Shown here one piece after another: positions 47,372 to 56,690 of a stretch of DNA of 64,000 nucleotides. This stretch comes from Actinomyces radicidentis. GTDB lineage: Bacteria > Actinomycetota > Actinomycetes > Actinomycetales > Actinomycetaceae. The stretch lies in contig NZ_CP014228.1 of the NCBI RefSeq assembly GCF_001553565.1, forward strand, positions 2,356,001-2,420,000, in the 5' to 3' direction. A program made the position numbers and the translations under genes. Position 1 is the stretch's first letter. Every line of letters begins with the position of its first letter. Below the pieces are notes generated by a model. The model did no database searches. It worked only from the letters and a program-made list of their open reading frames with translations, and was not told where the DNA came from.

Positions 47372-47784
47372 GCCCTCTCGACCGCCTGACGGCGCCGGAC
47401 GTGGTGGCGCGGTGCGCCTCGCCGACGCGGATCGACGGTCACTGCACACGAGAGATGATTGCCGTTCCGGTAACTCGGCAGGATGCGGCGGAAAATCCGT
47501 GTGACTCCTGAGGCGTTGAGCCCCTCCTGCGTGCATGAGCCCGGGCGCCGCACACGGGAGGGGAGGCTCAACCCACGAGCACCACTGGCACCACTGCAGG
47601 GAACGGCGCGATCTCGCCGTTCGGCCGCCCAGCCGCGTGCGGAGGGACGCGCGTCGCGTGTGCTACGTTGCCCCGCGTGATCGCCTGAGAACCAGCTCGG
47701 TACGACGCCTCCTGCGCGCCGCCCGCACCGAGCGCCATCAGCCCCGTGCCCACCCACCCGCACCGCAGCGACGAGGAGCCCTCC
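47372..47784. other. 413-bp intergenic region before the ABC-F gene, with two hairpins
   Basis: No convincing gene here. A long hairpin pairs GTTGAGCC (47515-47522) with GGCTCAAC (47565-47572), extended by CCTCC/GGAGG (47523-47527 with 47557-47561). A second perfect one pairs GAACGGCG (47601-47608) with CGCCGTTC (47615-47622) over a 6-nt loop. A possible -10 (TACGTT) is at 47664-47669. The hairpins could end the fdhD transcript or belong to a regulatory leader of the ABC-F gene. Confidence 0.5.
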
Positions 47785-49437
47785 GTGCCCGCGATCACCC
47801 TCACCGACCTCACCTTCTCCTACACCGTCGAGCCGCTCCTCGACCACGTCTCCTTCTCCGTCGTCGACGGCGAGCGCGCCTGCCTCGTCGGCCCCAACGG
47901 CTGCGGCAAGACGACGCTCCTGCGGCTCGTCACCGGCGACCTGCTCCCCGACTCGGGCACAGCCGTCGTCACCGGGGTCGACGGGGGAGCGGCCGGACTG
48001 CGCCGAGCACCCGACGTCCTCGCCATGACCGGCACGGTCGGCGACTACCTCGACGCCGCCACTGCCGAGGTGCGCGCCCTCACCGCCCGCTTCGAAGAGG
48101 TCACCGCGGCCCTCGCCGACGCCCCGGACGCCGCCGACGAGCGTCGCCTCACCCGCGAGTACGACGAGCTCCTCGCCGCCATGGAGGCCGCCGACGTCTG
48201 GAGCCTCGACTCCCGCGTCCAGGAGACCCTCGCAGGCCTCGGCCTCGCGGCGATCACGGGGGAGGAGGGCCGTTCCCGCGACCTCGCCACCCTCTCGCCG
48301 GGACAGCGCGGTCGCCTCGAGCTGGCCGCCACGCTCCTCGCCTCACCGTCGGTCCTCGTCCTGGACGAGCCCACCAACCACCTCGACGATGACGCCGCCC
48401 GCTACCTCGCCGGGCTCCTGCGCGACTTCACGGGCCCTGTGCTGCTGGCCAGCCACGACCGCGCCTTCCTCGACGAGGTCGCCACCGTCCTGCTCGACCT
48501 CGACACCGCACCGTGGCAGGCGCTCCTCACCGCGGAGGGCGGTGGCCCCCTGCCCGGGGTGCAGCGCTGCGCCGGCGCCTACACGGACTACCTCGCCCAG
48601 AAGGCGGCCGCCCGCGCCGAGCACGCCCGGCTCCACGCCGCCCAGCAGGAGGAGAAGCGCTCGATCCGCACCCACCGCCGATCGGCCGAGGACATCGCCG
48701 CCGGCGGAGTGCGCCTGCGCGAGGCGACCAACAAGGAGAAGAAGTTCTTCGCCGACCGCGCCTCCAAGACCATGACCCGCCGGACCCACAACGACGACCG
48801 GCGCATGGAGGCCCTCACCTCCCGCGAGGTCCGCAAGCCCCGCGAGTACCTCCTGCGCATGGACCTGCCGGGCGTCGGAGCGCCCTCGGGCGTCGCCGTG
48901 GCCGCCCGTGCCGCCGCCGTGCCCGGCCGGCTCGCGCCGGTGACCCTCGACCTTCGCGCCGGGGAGCACCTCCTCCTCACTGGCCCGAACGGCGCCGGCA
49001 AGTCCACCCTCCTCACCTGGATCGCCGGCGGCGAGGCACCGACCGAGGACTCGACCGGCACCCTCGACGTGGGCGGCCGCCTCGCCGTCGTCCCCCAGCG
49101 GCTCCCGCGGACCGGTGACCCCGGACTGGATCCCGAGGCCTGGGAGAACGGGATCGGCGAGACCGGAACGGGCGTCCTGCACCCCTCCTTCTGGAACCGG
49201 TGCGTCGGGGAGCTCTCCGCCGGTAACCAGCGCCGCGTCCAGCTCGCCCTCGCCGTCGCCGCCGCCCCGGAGGTCCTCGTCGTCGACGAGCCCACCAACT
49301 ACCTCGACCTCGACTCCGTCGAGTCCCTCGAGTCGGCCCTCGCGGCGTGGGACGGGACGCTCCTCGTCGCGAGCCATGACCGCTGGCTCCTCGAGCACTG
49401 GACGGGGCAGCGCCTCGAGCTCGAGCCCGCGTGCTGA
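47785..49437 (+). CDS. ABC-F family ATPase
   Basis: ABC-F proteins have two ATPase domains and no membrane domain. They act on the ribosome, as translation factors or in antibiotic target protection. The 550-residue protein has domain 1 with LVGPNGCGKTTLLRL, LSPGQRGRLELA and LVLDEPTNHLDDD, an interdomain linker rich in Arg/Lys/Glu (AARAEHARLHAAQQEEKRSI), and domain 2 with LTGPNGAGKSTLL, LSAGNQRRVQLA and LVVDEPTNYLD. I chose the GTG at 47785 (GAGGAG 6 nt upstream); an in-frame GTG at 47746 lacks a site. A role in macrolide/lincosamide-type resistance is possible but cannot be read from sequence. Confidence 0.88.
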   Translation: MPAITLTDLTFSYTVEPLLDHVSFSVVDGERACLVGPNGCGKTTLLRLVTGDLLPDSGTAVVTGVDGGAAGLRRAPDVLAMTGTVGDYLDAATAEVRALTARFEEVTAALADAPDAADERRLTREYDELLAAMEAADVWSLDSRVQETLAGLGLAAITGEEGRSRDLATLSPGQRGRLELAATLLASPSVLVLDEPTNHLDDDAARYLAGLLRDFTGPVLLASHDRAFLDEVATVLLDLDTAPWQALLTAEGGGPLPGVQRCAGAYTDYLAQKAAARAEHARLHAAQQEEKRSIRTHRRSAEDIAAGGVRLREATNKEKKFFADRASKTMTRRTHNDDRRMEALTSREVRKPREYLLRMDLPGVGAPSGVAVAARAAAVPGRLAPVTLDLRAGEHLLLTGPNGAGKSTLLTWIAGGEAPTEDSTGTLDVGGRLAVVPQRLPRTGDPGLDPEAWENGIGETGTGVLHPSFWNRCVGELSAGNQRRVQLALAVAAAPEVLVVDEPTNYLDLDSVESLESALAAWDGTLLVASHDRWLLEHWTGQRLELEPAC

Positions 49438-49574
49438 GGCCAGGACGCCCCGGAGCGCCCCGCGGCCGACGCCACGATCGCAGGCACCCGGAGGAAAGCC
49501 GGCGCCCCTCCCCGTCGCAGGCCCCGCAGCCGCCCGACGGATGCACCTGCGGGCCTCGGTGGGAGAATGACGCC

Positions 49575-50747
49575 GTGTCACGCGAGATCCCGGAAGCCCC
49601 GCTCATCTCGAACGGTCCAGCCAGGTCCTCTCCGCGGCGCCTCGGTCTCCTCGTCAGCCCCGACCCGCTCGAGGTCCCGCGACGCCAGCCGCTCCCACCG
49701 CCCGGACCCGTCTGGTTCCCCTCCGTCATGGGTACCGGCATCCTCGCCACGACGCTGCACCTGTCCGCCGACGTCATCGGCGGCGCCCTGCGGGCGCCCG
49801 TGGCGGCGCTCGCGCTCGCGGACCTCGCCGTCGCGTGGGCCCTGCTCCTCGTCCTCACCCTCGGCTACGCGGCCCGCGTCATCCGGGACCCGGGCGTCCT
49901 CCGAGCCGAGATCGACTCGCCGTTCTGGGGACCGGTCGCCATGGGCCTCATGAGCGTCGGCTCGGCGACCGCCACCGTGCTGCCGGCCCACTGGCCCGCG
50001 CTCGCGGGCGCGTCCTGGGCGGTTGACACGGTCTTCTGGGTGCTCGGCACGCTCCTGGGACTCGCCGCGGAGGTCCGGCACGTCCACCGGGTCCGGGAGG
50101 GCACCGAGCCCGTGCCGAGCTTCGTGTCCTGCCTCGCCGTGCTCGCGCCCATGGTCTCCTCGACCGTCGGCGCCGGTGTCGTCCCGCACCTGGCGCACGC
50201 CGTCGGGGGAGCGGTCCTGGTCATCTCCTTCCTGTGCTGGGTGGTCTCGCTCGTCATGGGCTGGCGGATCTTCCTCGCCGCCTACCCGCGCACCCTGCGG
50301 CTCGCACCGCTGCCGCTGGGGCTGTCGGCCTCGGCGATCATCCCGCTCGGCATCGTCGGCCAGTCCGTCGCCGGGATCGTCGCCATCGCGACCCAGGCCG
50401 CCGCCTACGTGAGCGCACCGACGGCGCGGACGCTCCTCGTGGCCGCCCACGGCTGGGGCTGGGTCATGCTCGCGCTCGGGCTGCCCATGATCGTGTGGGG
50501 CCTGCTCGTCCTCGCCCGCGGGCTGCGACGCCGCATGCCGTACTCGCCCGGGTGGTTCGCCGCCACCTTCCCCGTGGGGACGATGGCGCTCGGCGGCATC
50601 ATGCTCGGGCGCTCCGTCGACGTCGCCGCCGTCTCCTGGCTGGGCGTCGCCGCCTGCGCCCTCCTCCTCGGCACCGTCGTCCTCGGGCTCAGCGGCGCCG
50701 TCGTCCACCTCGTGGGGGACGCCCGGGCGGGGCGCACCGTCCGCTGA
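49575..50747 (+). CDS. TehA/SLAC1-family (tellurite-resistance/dicarboxylate) transporter
   Basis: This family includes TehA, the yeast Mae1 malate permease and plant SLAC1 anion channels. The 390-residue protein has about ten hydrophobic segments, beginning with PPPGPVWFPSVMGTGILATT and including LALADLAVAWALLLVLTLGY, DTVFWVLGTLLGLAAEV and HGWGWVMLALGLPMIVWGLL. The G-W-G-W-V and PYSPGWFAATFP motifs are common in the family. GTG start at 49575 with GGGAGA 8 nt upstream. The substrate (a monovalent anion or dicarboxylate) is not identifiable. Its place after the fdh genes makes formate or malate export conceivable. Confidence 0.8.
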   Translation: MSREIPEAPLISNGPARSSPRRLGLLVSPDPLEVPRRQPLPPPGPVWFPSVMGTGILATTLHLSADVIGGALRAPVAALALADLAVAWALLLVLTLGYAARVIRDPGVLRAEIDSPFWGPVAMGLMSVGSATATVLPAHWPALAGASWAVDTVFWVLGTLLGLAAEVRHVHRVREGTEPVPSFVSCLAVLAPMVSSTVGAGVVPHLAHAVGGAVLVISFLCWVVSLVMGWRIFLAAYPRTLRLAPLPLGLSASAIIPLGIVGQSVAGIVAIATQAAAYVSAPTARTLLVAAHGWGWVMLALGLPMIVWGLLVLARGLRRRMPYSPGWFAATFPVGTMALGGIMLGRSVDVAAVSWLGVAACALLLGTVVLGLSGAVVHLVGDARAGRTVR

Positions 50748-50787
50748 GCCGGTCCGCCCGACGGCGCTGCTCCGAGCTGCCCGGGCG

Positions 50788-50793
50788 GTAGCC
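50788..50793 (+). promoter_or_regulatory. -10-like box; MBL gene probably leaderless
   Basis: TAGCCT (50788-50793) ends 7 nt before the ATG at 50801. No ribosome binding site is visible, so the transcript may start at the codon, as proposed for rel. Confidence 0.4.
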
Positions 50794-50800
50794 TCGAGCC

Positions 50801-51616
50801 ATGATCCTCGAGCGCACGATCGCCCCCGTCTTCGCCGCCAACTGCTACGTCCTCGCCGCCGGCCCGGGCGGCCCGGCCCTCGTCGTGGACCCCGGAGCCG
50901 GTTCCGTCCGCGGCGCGCTCGCCCTCCTGCGCTCCAACCGGCTCGCCCTGGGCGCCGTCCTCCTCACCCACGGTCACGCCGACCACGTGTGGGACACCGC
51001 CGCCCTCATCGACGCCGCGCGCGAGGGGGGGATCGCCGTCGGCGGAGAGGTCCCCGTCTACGTCCCGGAGCCGGACCGCTACCGCCTCGACGACCCGGAC
51101 GCGACGACCGGCATCCGCTCCGAGGGCATGACCTTCGCGGACCTCGCCGGCACGCCGTGGACCTGCCCGTCCGGCATCCACATCTTCCCGGGGGAGGGCT
51201 TCTCGCGCGCTGTCGAGCTCGTCCCGGGGATCGCCGTGCAGGCCGTGCCCGCGCCGGGTCACTCGGAGGGCTCGACGATCTTCTTCCTCAACGCGAGCCT
51301 CGCGGACAACGACCTGCTGCGCGAGGCCGAGGTGCCGGCCCTCGTCGAGGCCGACCCCTCCGAGGCGGACGAGCCGCACGACTACCTCATCGGGATCGAC
51401 GGCGACGTCATCTTCAAGGGCAGCGTGGGGCGCACCGATCTGCCCGGAGGCGACCAGGTCCAGATGTGGGGCACCCTGCGCCTCCTCGCCTCCGCGATCA
51501 GCCCGGAGACGGTCCTCCTGCCCGGGCACGGCGCCTCGACGACGATGCAGCACGAGCACCGCGGGAACCCCTACCTCGCCGAGGCCAAGGTCCGCGGCGG
51601 CGAGCTGCGAGCGTGA
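50801..51616 (+). CDS. MBL-fold metallohydrolase (glyoxalase II-like)
   Basis: The 271-residue protein has the metallo-beta-lactamase metal motifs: LLTHGHADHVWD (HxHxDH), APGHSEGSTIFF and VLLPGHGASTTM, plus GSVGRTDLPGGD. This is the protein that lies between rel and hisS in actinobacteria (Rv2581c-like), annotated as a possible glyoxalase II. An insert of about 40 residues (NASLADNDLLREAEVPALVE...) lies between the second and third metal motifs. The true substrate is not known. Confidence 0.9.
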   Translation: MILERTIAPVFAANCYVLAAGPGGPALVVDPGAGSVRGALALLRSNRLALGAVLLTHGHADHVWDTAALIDAAREGGIAVGGEVPVYVPEPDRYRLDDPDATTGIRSEGMTFADLAGTPWTCPSGIHIFPGEGFSRAVELVPGIAVQAVPAPGHSEGSTIFFLNASLADNDLLREAEVPALVEADPSEADEPHDYLIGIDGDVIFKGSVGRTDLPGGDQVQMWGTLRLLASAISPETVLLPGHGASTTMQHEHRGNPYLAEAKVRGGELRA

Positions 51617-51670
51617 GCGAGCGGCGGGGCGGGCGGCCCCGGAAGGAGCGCTACCCGCGGGCGTGACAGA

Positions 51671-53074
51671 ATGGCGCCCATGGCAGCAGCACAGGCCCGT
51701 CAGGCCCAGTCGTCCCTCTCCGGCTTCCCCGAGTGGCTCCCCGCCGCCCGGATGATCGAGCAGTCCTTCATCGACACGCTGCGCCATACCTTCGAGCTCC
51801 ACGGCTTCTCCGGGATCGAGACCCGCGCGGTCGAGCCCCTGTCGCAGCTCACCAAGAAGGGCGAGACCTCCAAGGAGGTCTACCTCCTCTCGCGCCTCCA
51901 GGCCGACCCCGACGAGAAGGCCGAGGACCCCTCCAAGCAGCTGGGCCTCCACTTCGACCTCACCGTGCCCTTCACCCGCTACGTCGTCGACAACGCCGGC
52001 GTCCTGCACTTCCCCTTCAAGCGCTACCAGATCCAGAAGGTCTGGCGCGGCGAGCGCCCGCAGGAGGGCCGCTTCCGCGAGTTCTACCAGGTGGACATCG
52101 ACGTCGTCGGCGACGGCGCCCTGCCACTCCACTACGACGTCGAGACGCCCCTCATCATGCACGAGGCGCTCTCCGCCCTGCCCATCCCGGCGATCACCAT
52201 CCACGTCTCCAACCGCAAGGTCGCCCAGGGCTTCTACCAGTCCGTCGGCATCGCGGACGACCAGCTCATCGAGGTCCTCCGCGTCGTCGACAAGATCGAC
52301 AAGATCGGCCCCGAGGCCGTCGCCGCCGAGCTCGTCGAGACCGTCGGCGCCACGCAGGCCCAGGCCGAGGCCGCCCTCCGCCTCGCCGGCATCTCCGGCG
52401 CCGACCCCGAGTCCGTGCGCGCGGCCGTCCTCGCCGCCCTCGACGGCGCCGAGCCCACCGAGCTCCTCACCACGGGCCTCGACGAGCTCACGGACCTCCT
52501 CACCACCGCCGAGCGCCGCCGCCCCGGCGCCGTCATCGCCGACCTCAAGATCGCCCGCGGCCTCGACTACTACACGGGCACCGTCTACGAGTCCTTCATG
52601 GCGGGCGCCGAGGACCTCGGCTCCGTGTGCTCCGGCGGCCGATACGACAACCTGGCCTCCAACGGCAAGCGCACCTTCCCGGGCGTCGGCATCTCGATCG
52701 GCCTGTCGCGACTGCTCTCGCGCGTCATCTCCGACGGCCTCATCGAGGTCTCCCGCGGCGTGCCCACGGCCGTCCTCGTCGCCGTCACCGACGAGGAGCA
52801 CCGCGCCGCCTCCGACGCCGTCGCCGACGCCCTGCGCGCCCGCGACATCCCCGCCGACGTCGCCCCCACGGCCGCGAAGTTCGGCAAGCAGATCAAGTTC
52901 GCCGACAAGCGCGGCATCCCCTTCGTCTGGTTCCCGGGCACCGACGGCGAGCCCGACTCCGTCAAGGACATCCGCTCCGGCGACCAGGTCGAGGCCGTCG
53001 CCGCCACCTGGACGCCCGCGGACGCGTCCGACCTCGCGCCGCTCCTCGCGAGCGCCACCGCCGAGCAGGACTGA
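51671..53074 (+). CDS. hisS: Histidine--tRNA ligase
   Basis: HisRS charges tRNA-His. The 467-residue class II synthetase has SGFPEWLPAARMIEQSFIDT, PLSQLTKKGETSKEVYLLSR, motif 2 (QIQKVWRGERPQEGRFREFY), the histidine-specific ARGLDYYTGTVYES and a C-terminal anticodon domain (VPTAVLVAVTDEEHRAASDA). The first ATG is at 51671, with another at 51680 that gives a product 3 residues shorter; AAGGAG at 51643-51648 is too far from either to decide. It follows the MBL gene by 54 nt. Confidence 0.96.
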   Translation: MAPMAAAQARQAQSSLSGFPEWLPAARMIEQSFIDTLRHTFELHGFSGIETRAVEPLSQLTKKGETSKEVYLLSRLQADPDEKAEDPSKQLGLHFDLTVPFTRYVVDNAGVLHFPFKRYQIQKVWRGERPQEGRFREFYQVDIDVVGDGALPLHYDVETPLIMHEALSALPIPAITIHVSNRKVAQGFYQSVGIADDQLIEVLRVVDKIDKIGPEAVAAELVETVGATQAQAEAALRLAGISGADPESVRAAVLAALDGAEPTELLTTGLDELTDLLTTAERRRPGAVIADLKIARGLDYYTGTVYESFMAGAEDLGSVCSGGRYDNLASNGKRTFPGVGISIGLSRLLSRVISDGLIEVSRGVPTAVLVAVTDEEHRAASDAVADALRARDIPADVAPTAAKFGKQIKFADKRGIPFVWFPGTDGEPDSVKDIRSGDQVEAVAATWTPADASDLAPLLASATAEQD

Positions 53075-53238
53075 GACCGTGACCGAGCAGGGGGCGGCCC
53101 CCACGGGCGGCGGCGCGCCCGGCCGGCACCCCGGGCTCCGCCACCGGCGCCCTCACCGGGCTGCGCGACGCGCTCGCCGGCCTCGCGCTGCCCTACGCCC
53201 TGCCGGGCACGGCGACCGCGCGCAGCCGCGCCGACCTC

Positions 53239-54858
53239 GTGCGCGACCAGCTCGGCGACTACGTCCTGCCGCGCCTCGCCAGCCTCGAAGCCCCGCTCCT
53301 CGCGGTCGTCGGCGGGTCCACGGGCGCCGGCAAGTCGACCCTGGTCTCCTCCCTCGTGAGGCGCCACGTGACCGCCTCCTCGGCGATCCGCCCGACGACG
53401 CGCCGCCCGCTGCTCCTCCACGCCCCCGGGGACGGCCCCTGGTTCGAGGGCGACCGCGTCCTCGGCTCGCTGGCCCGCGTGCGGGTCGCGGAGGACGCCG
53501 CCCCGACCCCGCCCACGGCCTCCACGCCGCGCGAGCTCGAGGTCCGCACCTGCTCCGCCCTGCCCGAGGGACTCGCTCTCCTGGACGCCCCCGACGTCGA
53601 CTCCGTCGTCGAGGAGAACCGCGACCTCGCCGCCACCCTCCTGGCCGGCGCGGACCTGTGGGTCTTCGTCACCACCGCCGCCCGCTACGCCGACGCCGTC
53701 CCGTGGGCGCTCCTGCGCCAGGCCGCCGAGCGCGACGTCGTCATCGCCGTCGTCCTCGACCGCGTCCCCGAGGGCGCCGGCACCGACGTCGAGAACGACC
53801 TGCGCCGCCGGCTCTCCGACGCCGGACTGGCCGACGCACCCGTCTTCTCCGTGCCCGAGACCCGCCTCGACGCCGAGGGCCTCCTCCCCGACGGGGTCGT
53901 CGCGCCCCTGCGCACCTGGCTCACCGGGCTCGCGGAGGACGCCGCGGCCCGCGCGGCCGTCGCCCGACGCACCCTCGCCGGCGCCCTCGGAGCCGCCCTC
54001 GCCGAGACGACGGCCCTCGCCGGCGAGCTCGACGCCCAGACCACCGAGCACGACGACCTCGCCGGCGCCGCGTCCGCGGCCCACGCCGAGGCCCTCGCCC
54101 GCGTCCAGGAGGCCACCGAGGACGGCTCCATGCTCCGCGGCGAGGTCCTCGCCCGCTGGCAGGAGCTCGTCGGCACCGGGGAGCTCCTGCGCGGCCTGGA
54201 GAGCCAGGTCGGGCGCCTGCGCGACCGGCTCGGCGCCGCCCTGCGCGGCCGTCCCGCGCCCGCCGCCAAGGTCGAGGAGGCCATCGAGTCCTCGCTGGCC
54301 TCCCTCGTCGTCGCCGAGGCGCAGCGCGCGGCGCTGGAGACCGAGCGGGCCTGGCGCCGCGCCGGCACCGCCCCCTACCAGCTCACCGCCGCCCTGGCAG
54401 CCCTGCCCTCTGACGCCGAGCTCGCCCAGCGCGCCGCCGCGCTCGTGCGCGACTGGCAGGGCGACGTCCTCGAGATGGTCCGCGCCGAGGGCGGGGACAA
54501 GCGCCTCACCGCCCGCGTCCTGTCCCTCGGCGTCAACGGCGTCGGCGTCGCCCTCATGATCATCGTCTTCGCGCACACCGGGGGACTCTCCGGCGGCGAG
54601 GTCGGCATCGCCGGCGGCACCGCCGTCATCGCCCAGCGACTCCTCGAGGCCGTCTTCGGCGACCAGGCCATGCGCACCATGGCCCAGCGCGCCCACGACG
54701 ACCTCATCGACCGCGCCCGCGCCCTCCTCGACGCCGACCGCGCCGCCTTCACCGGCGCCCTCGCCCAGCCCGAGCCCACCGGCGACGAGCTGCGCCGCGA
54801 CGTCGAGCGCGCCCGCACCGCCGTCGGCGCCCTCCTCGACGGACGGAGCGCCCGATGA
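53239..54858 (+). CDS. Dynamin/Era-like GTPase (first of pair), probable frameshift at its 5' end
   Basis: The 539-residue product from a GTG at 53239 has a GTP-binding domain: P-loop AVVGGSTGAGKSTLVSSL, G3-like LALLDAPDVDSVVEENRDL and AVVLDRVPEG, a long helical region, and a hydrophobic segment (VNGVGVALMIIVFAHTGGLS). Such GTPase pairs occur in actinobacteria and resemble dynamin-like or YfjP proteins; their role is unknown. Coding-like sequence continues upstream in this frame (ALTGLRDALAGLALPYALPG) with no start codon, while a GTG at 53079, 5 nt after hisS, opens a different frame. Removing one base in the C run near 53098-53102 would join them, adding about 50 residues. Confidence 0.8.
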   Translation: MRDQLGDYVLPRLASLEAPLLAVVGGSTGAGKSTLVSSLVRRHVTASSAIRPTTRRPLLLHAPGDGPWFEGDRVLGSLARVRVAEDAAPTPPTASTPRELEVRTCSALPEGLALLDAPDVDSVVEENRDLAATLLAGADLWVFVTTAARYADAVPWALLRQAAERDVVIAVVLDRVPEGAGTDVENDLRRRLSDAGLADAPVFSVPETRLDAEGLLPDGVVAPLRTWLTGLAEDAAARAAVARRTLAGALGAALAETTALAGELDAQTTEHDDLAGAASAAHAEALARVQEATEDGSMLRGEVLARWQELVGTGELLRGLESQVGRLRDRLGAALRGRPAPAAKVEEAIESSLASLVVAEAQRAALETERAWRRAGTAPYQLTAALAALPSDAELAQRAAALVRDWQGDVLEMVRAEGGDKRLTARVLSLGVNGVGVALMIIVFAHTGGLSGGEVGIAGGTAVIAQRLLEAVFGDQAMRTMAQRAHDDLIDRARALLDADRAAFTGALAQPEPTGDELRRDVERARTAVGALLDGRSAR

Positions 54859-56645
54859 CGCCCCCGACCATCCGCCGCCGGGACGCCGTCGGCGCCTCCG
54901 ACGCCGAGCCCACGCGCGCCTTCGACCGTGACACCTCCCGCGCCCAGCGCCGCGGCGCCGCCCGCGACCTCGACCAGACCCTCTGGGACCTCACCCGCGC
55001 CGTCGAGCTCGGCGACGGACTCGTCGAGGACGCCGCCCTCGCCCCGGCCCGCACCGTCCTCACGCGCGCCGGCGAGCGCCGCCGCATCGCCCCCGGCGTC
55101 ACCGTCGTCGCCCTCCTCGGCGCCACCGGCTCCGGCAAGTCCAGCCTCTTCAACGCCCTCACCGGCGCCACCATCGCCCGCACCGCCGTCACCCGTCCCA
55201 CGACGACGAAGCCGCTGGCGGCCCTGCCCGCCGGCGCCTCCGGGCCCGTGACGGACCGCGTCTCCGACCTGCTTGACTGGCTCGGCGTCGACGAGCGCGT
55301 CCAGCTCGAGAACGACACCGGCATGGGCGGAGCGACCGTCCTCCTCGACCTGCCGGACGTCGACTCCGACGAGGTCGCCCACCGCGAGATCGCCACCCGG
55401 CTCGCCGGGCTCGTCGACGTCCTCGTGTGGGTCCTCGACCCCGAGAAGTACGCCGACGCCGTCCTCCACCGCGACTTCATCGCCCCCATGGCCGCCCACG
55501 CCGAGGTCGCGATCGTCGCCCTCAACCAGGTCGACCGCCTCGACCCCGCCTCACGCGAGGCCGTCACCGCCGACCTCGCCCGGCTCCTCGCCGAGGAGGG
55601 CCTCGCGGGCGCCCGCGTCGAGGCCGTCTCCGCCCGCACCGGCGAGGGCGTCCCCGCCCTGCGCGAGCGCATCGGGGTCGTCGCCGCCACCGCCCGCGCC
55701 GCCGAGGACCGCCTCGCCGCGGACGTGCGCACCGCCGCCGACGTCCTCTGGCGCGAGCTCGCCCTCGACGAGACCACGAGGGCGCTGCCCGCCGACGTCG
55801 AGAGCGCCTGGACCGACCTGCGCGCCGCCGCCGCCCGCGCCGCCGGCGTCGACGCCGTCGCGAGCGCCGTCGCCGGCTCGACCGCGCAGCACGCCTCCCG
55901 CTGCGTCGGCTGGGTGCCCGTGCGCTGGGTCGGCCGCTTCCGCAAGGACCCGTTGCGCGCCCTGCACCTCGGCGCCGACGTCGTGCGCGGACGCCTTCCC
56001 GAGCCCACCGCCCGCGTCGGCGACACCGCCTCGGGCCGCGGCACCGCGGGCTCGGACCTCCTCGTCGAGCCGGCCGCACGCACCTCGGTCCAGACCGGCG
56101 CCGTCGCCGGGGGAGTCCTGCGCTCCGCCGCGCACACGACCGCCGTCCGCATGACCGGGGACCTGCCCGGCCAGGCCGAGGCCGACGTCGTCGCCCGCTC
56201 CGACGAGCGCGCCGCGGCGCTCGGGGACGCCCTCGACTCCGCCGTCGCCCGCACGGACCTCGAGCAGAGGCGCGTCCCGGGCTGGTGGCGCGCCGCCAAC
56301 TGGCTGCAGTGGATCTGCGCCGCCACCGCCCTCGTCGGGGCCGCCTGGCTCCTCGTCGTGCACCTCGTCGCCACCTACGTCCTCATGCGCGAGCCCGACC
56401 CGCCCCGGCTCGGCGAGCTGCCCTGGCCCGTGGTCCTCCTCCTCGGCGGTCTGCTCCTCGGAGCGGTCCTCGCCGGGATCGGGACGCTCCTCGCCCGCGT
56501 CACGGTGCGGCGCCGGGAGGCGCGGGTGCGCGAGCGCCTGCGCGCGTCCACGGACGCCGTCGTCGACGAGCGGCTCATCGAGCCCCTGCGCGCCGACCTG
56601 ACGCGCTGGAACGACCTCGCGGAGGCACTCAGCCGCCTACGCTGA
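54855..56645 (+). CDS. Membrane-associated Era/YfjP-like GTPase (second of pair)
   Basis: The 596-residue protein has a TRAFAC GTPase domain with VVALLGATGSGKSSLFNALT (P-loop), T-R-P-T-T (switch I), VLLDLPDVDSDEVAHRE (G3) and IVALNQVDRL (G4, N-Q-V-D). Two C-terminal membrane helices follow (WICAATALVGAAWLLVVHLV and WPVVLLLGGLLLGAVLAGIG). ATG overlaps the stop of the first GTPase gene (ATGA), so the two act as a pair, possibly as heteromers at the membrane. Function unknown. Confidence 0.88.
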   Translation: MTPPTIRRRDAVGASDAEPTRAFDRDTSRAQRRGAARDLDQTLWDLTRAVELGDGLVEDAALAPARTVLTRAGERRRIAPGVTVVALLGATGSGKSSLFNALTGATIARTAVTRPTTTKPLAALPAGASGPVTDRVSDLLDWLGVDERVQLENDTGMGGATVLLDLPDVDSDEVAHREIATRLAGLVDVLVWVLDPEKYADAVLHRDFIAPMAAHAEVAIVALNQVDRLDPASREAVTADLARLLAEEGLAGARVEAVSARTGEGVPALRERIGVVAATARAAEDRLAADVRTAADVLWRELALDETTRALPADVESAWTDLRAAAARAAGVDAVASAVAGSTAQHASRCVGWVPVRWVGRFRKDPLRALHLGADVVRGRLPEPTARVGDTASGRGTAGSDLLVEPAARTSVQTGAVAGGVLRSAAHTTAVRMTGDLPGQAEADVVARSDERAAALGDALDSAVARTDLEQRRVPGWWRAANWLQWICAATALVGAAWLLVVHLVATYVLMREPDPPRLGELPWPVVLLLGGLLLGAVLAGIGTLLARVTVRRREARVRERLRASTDAVVDERLIEPLRADLTRWNDLAEALSRLR

Positions 56646-56690
56646 GAGACGCGCACCGGACTCGCGCAGCGTCAAGCGGAGGGAGCCGCC

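Noticed and set aside
47455..47511. 18-codon leader-peptide frame upstream of the ABC-F gene
   Set aside because: The purine-rich GAGAG touches the start codon, leaving no spacing, and the frame ends before the hairpins with no clear coupling.
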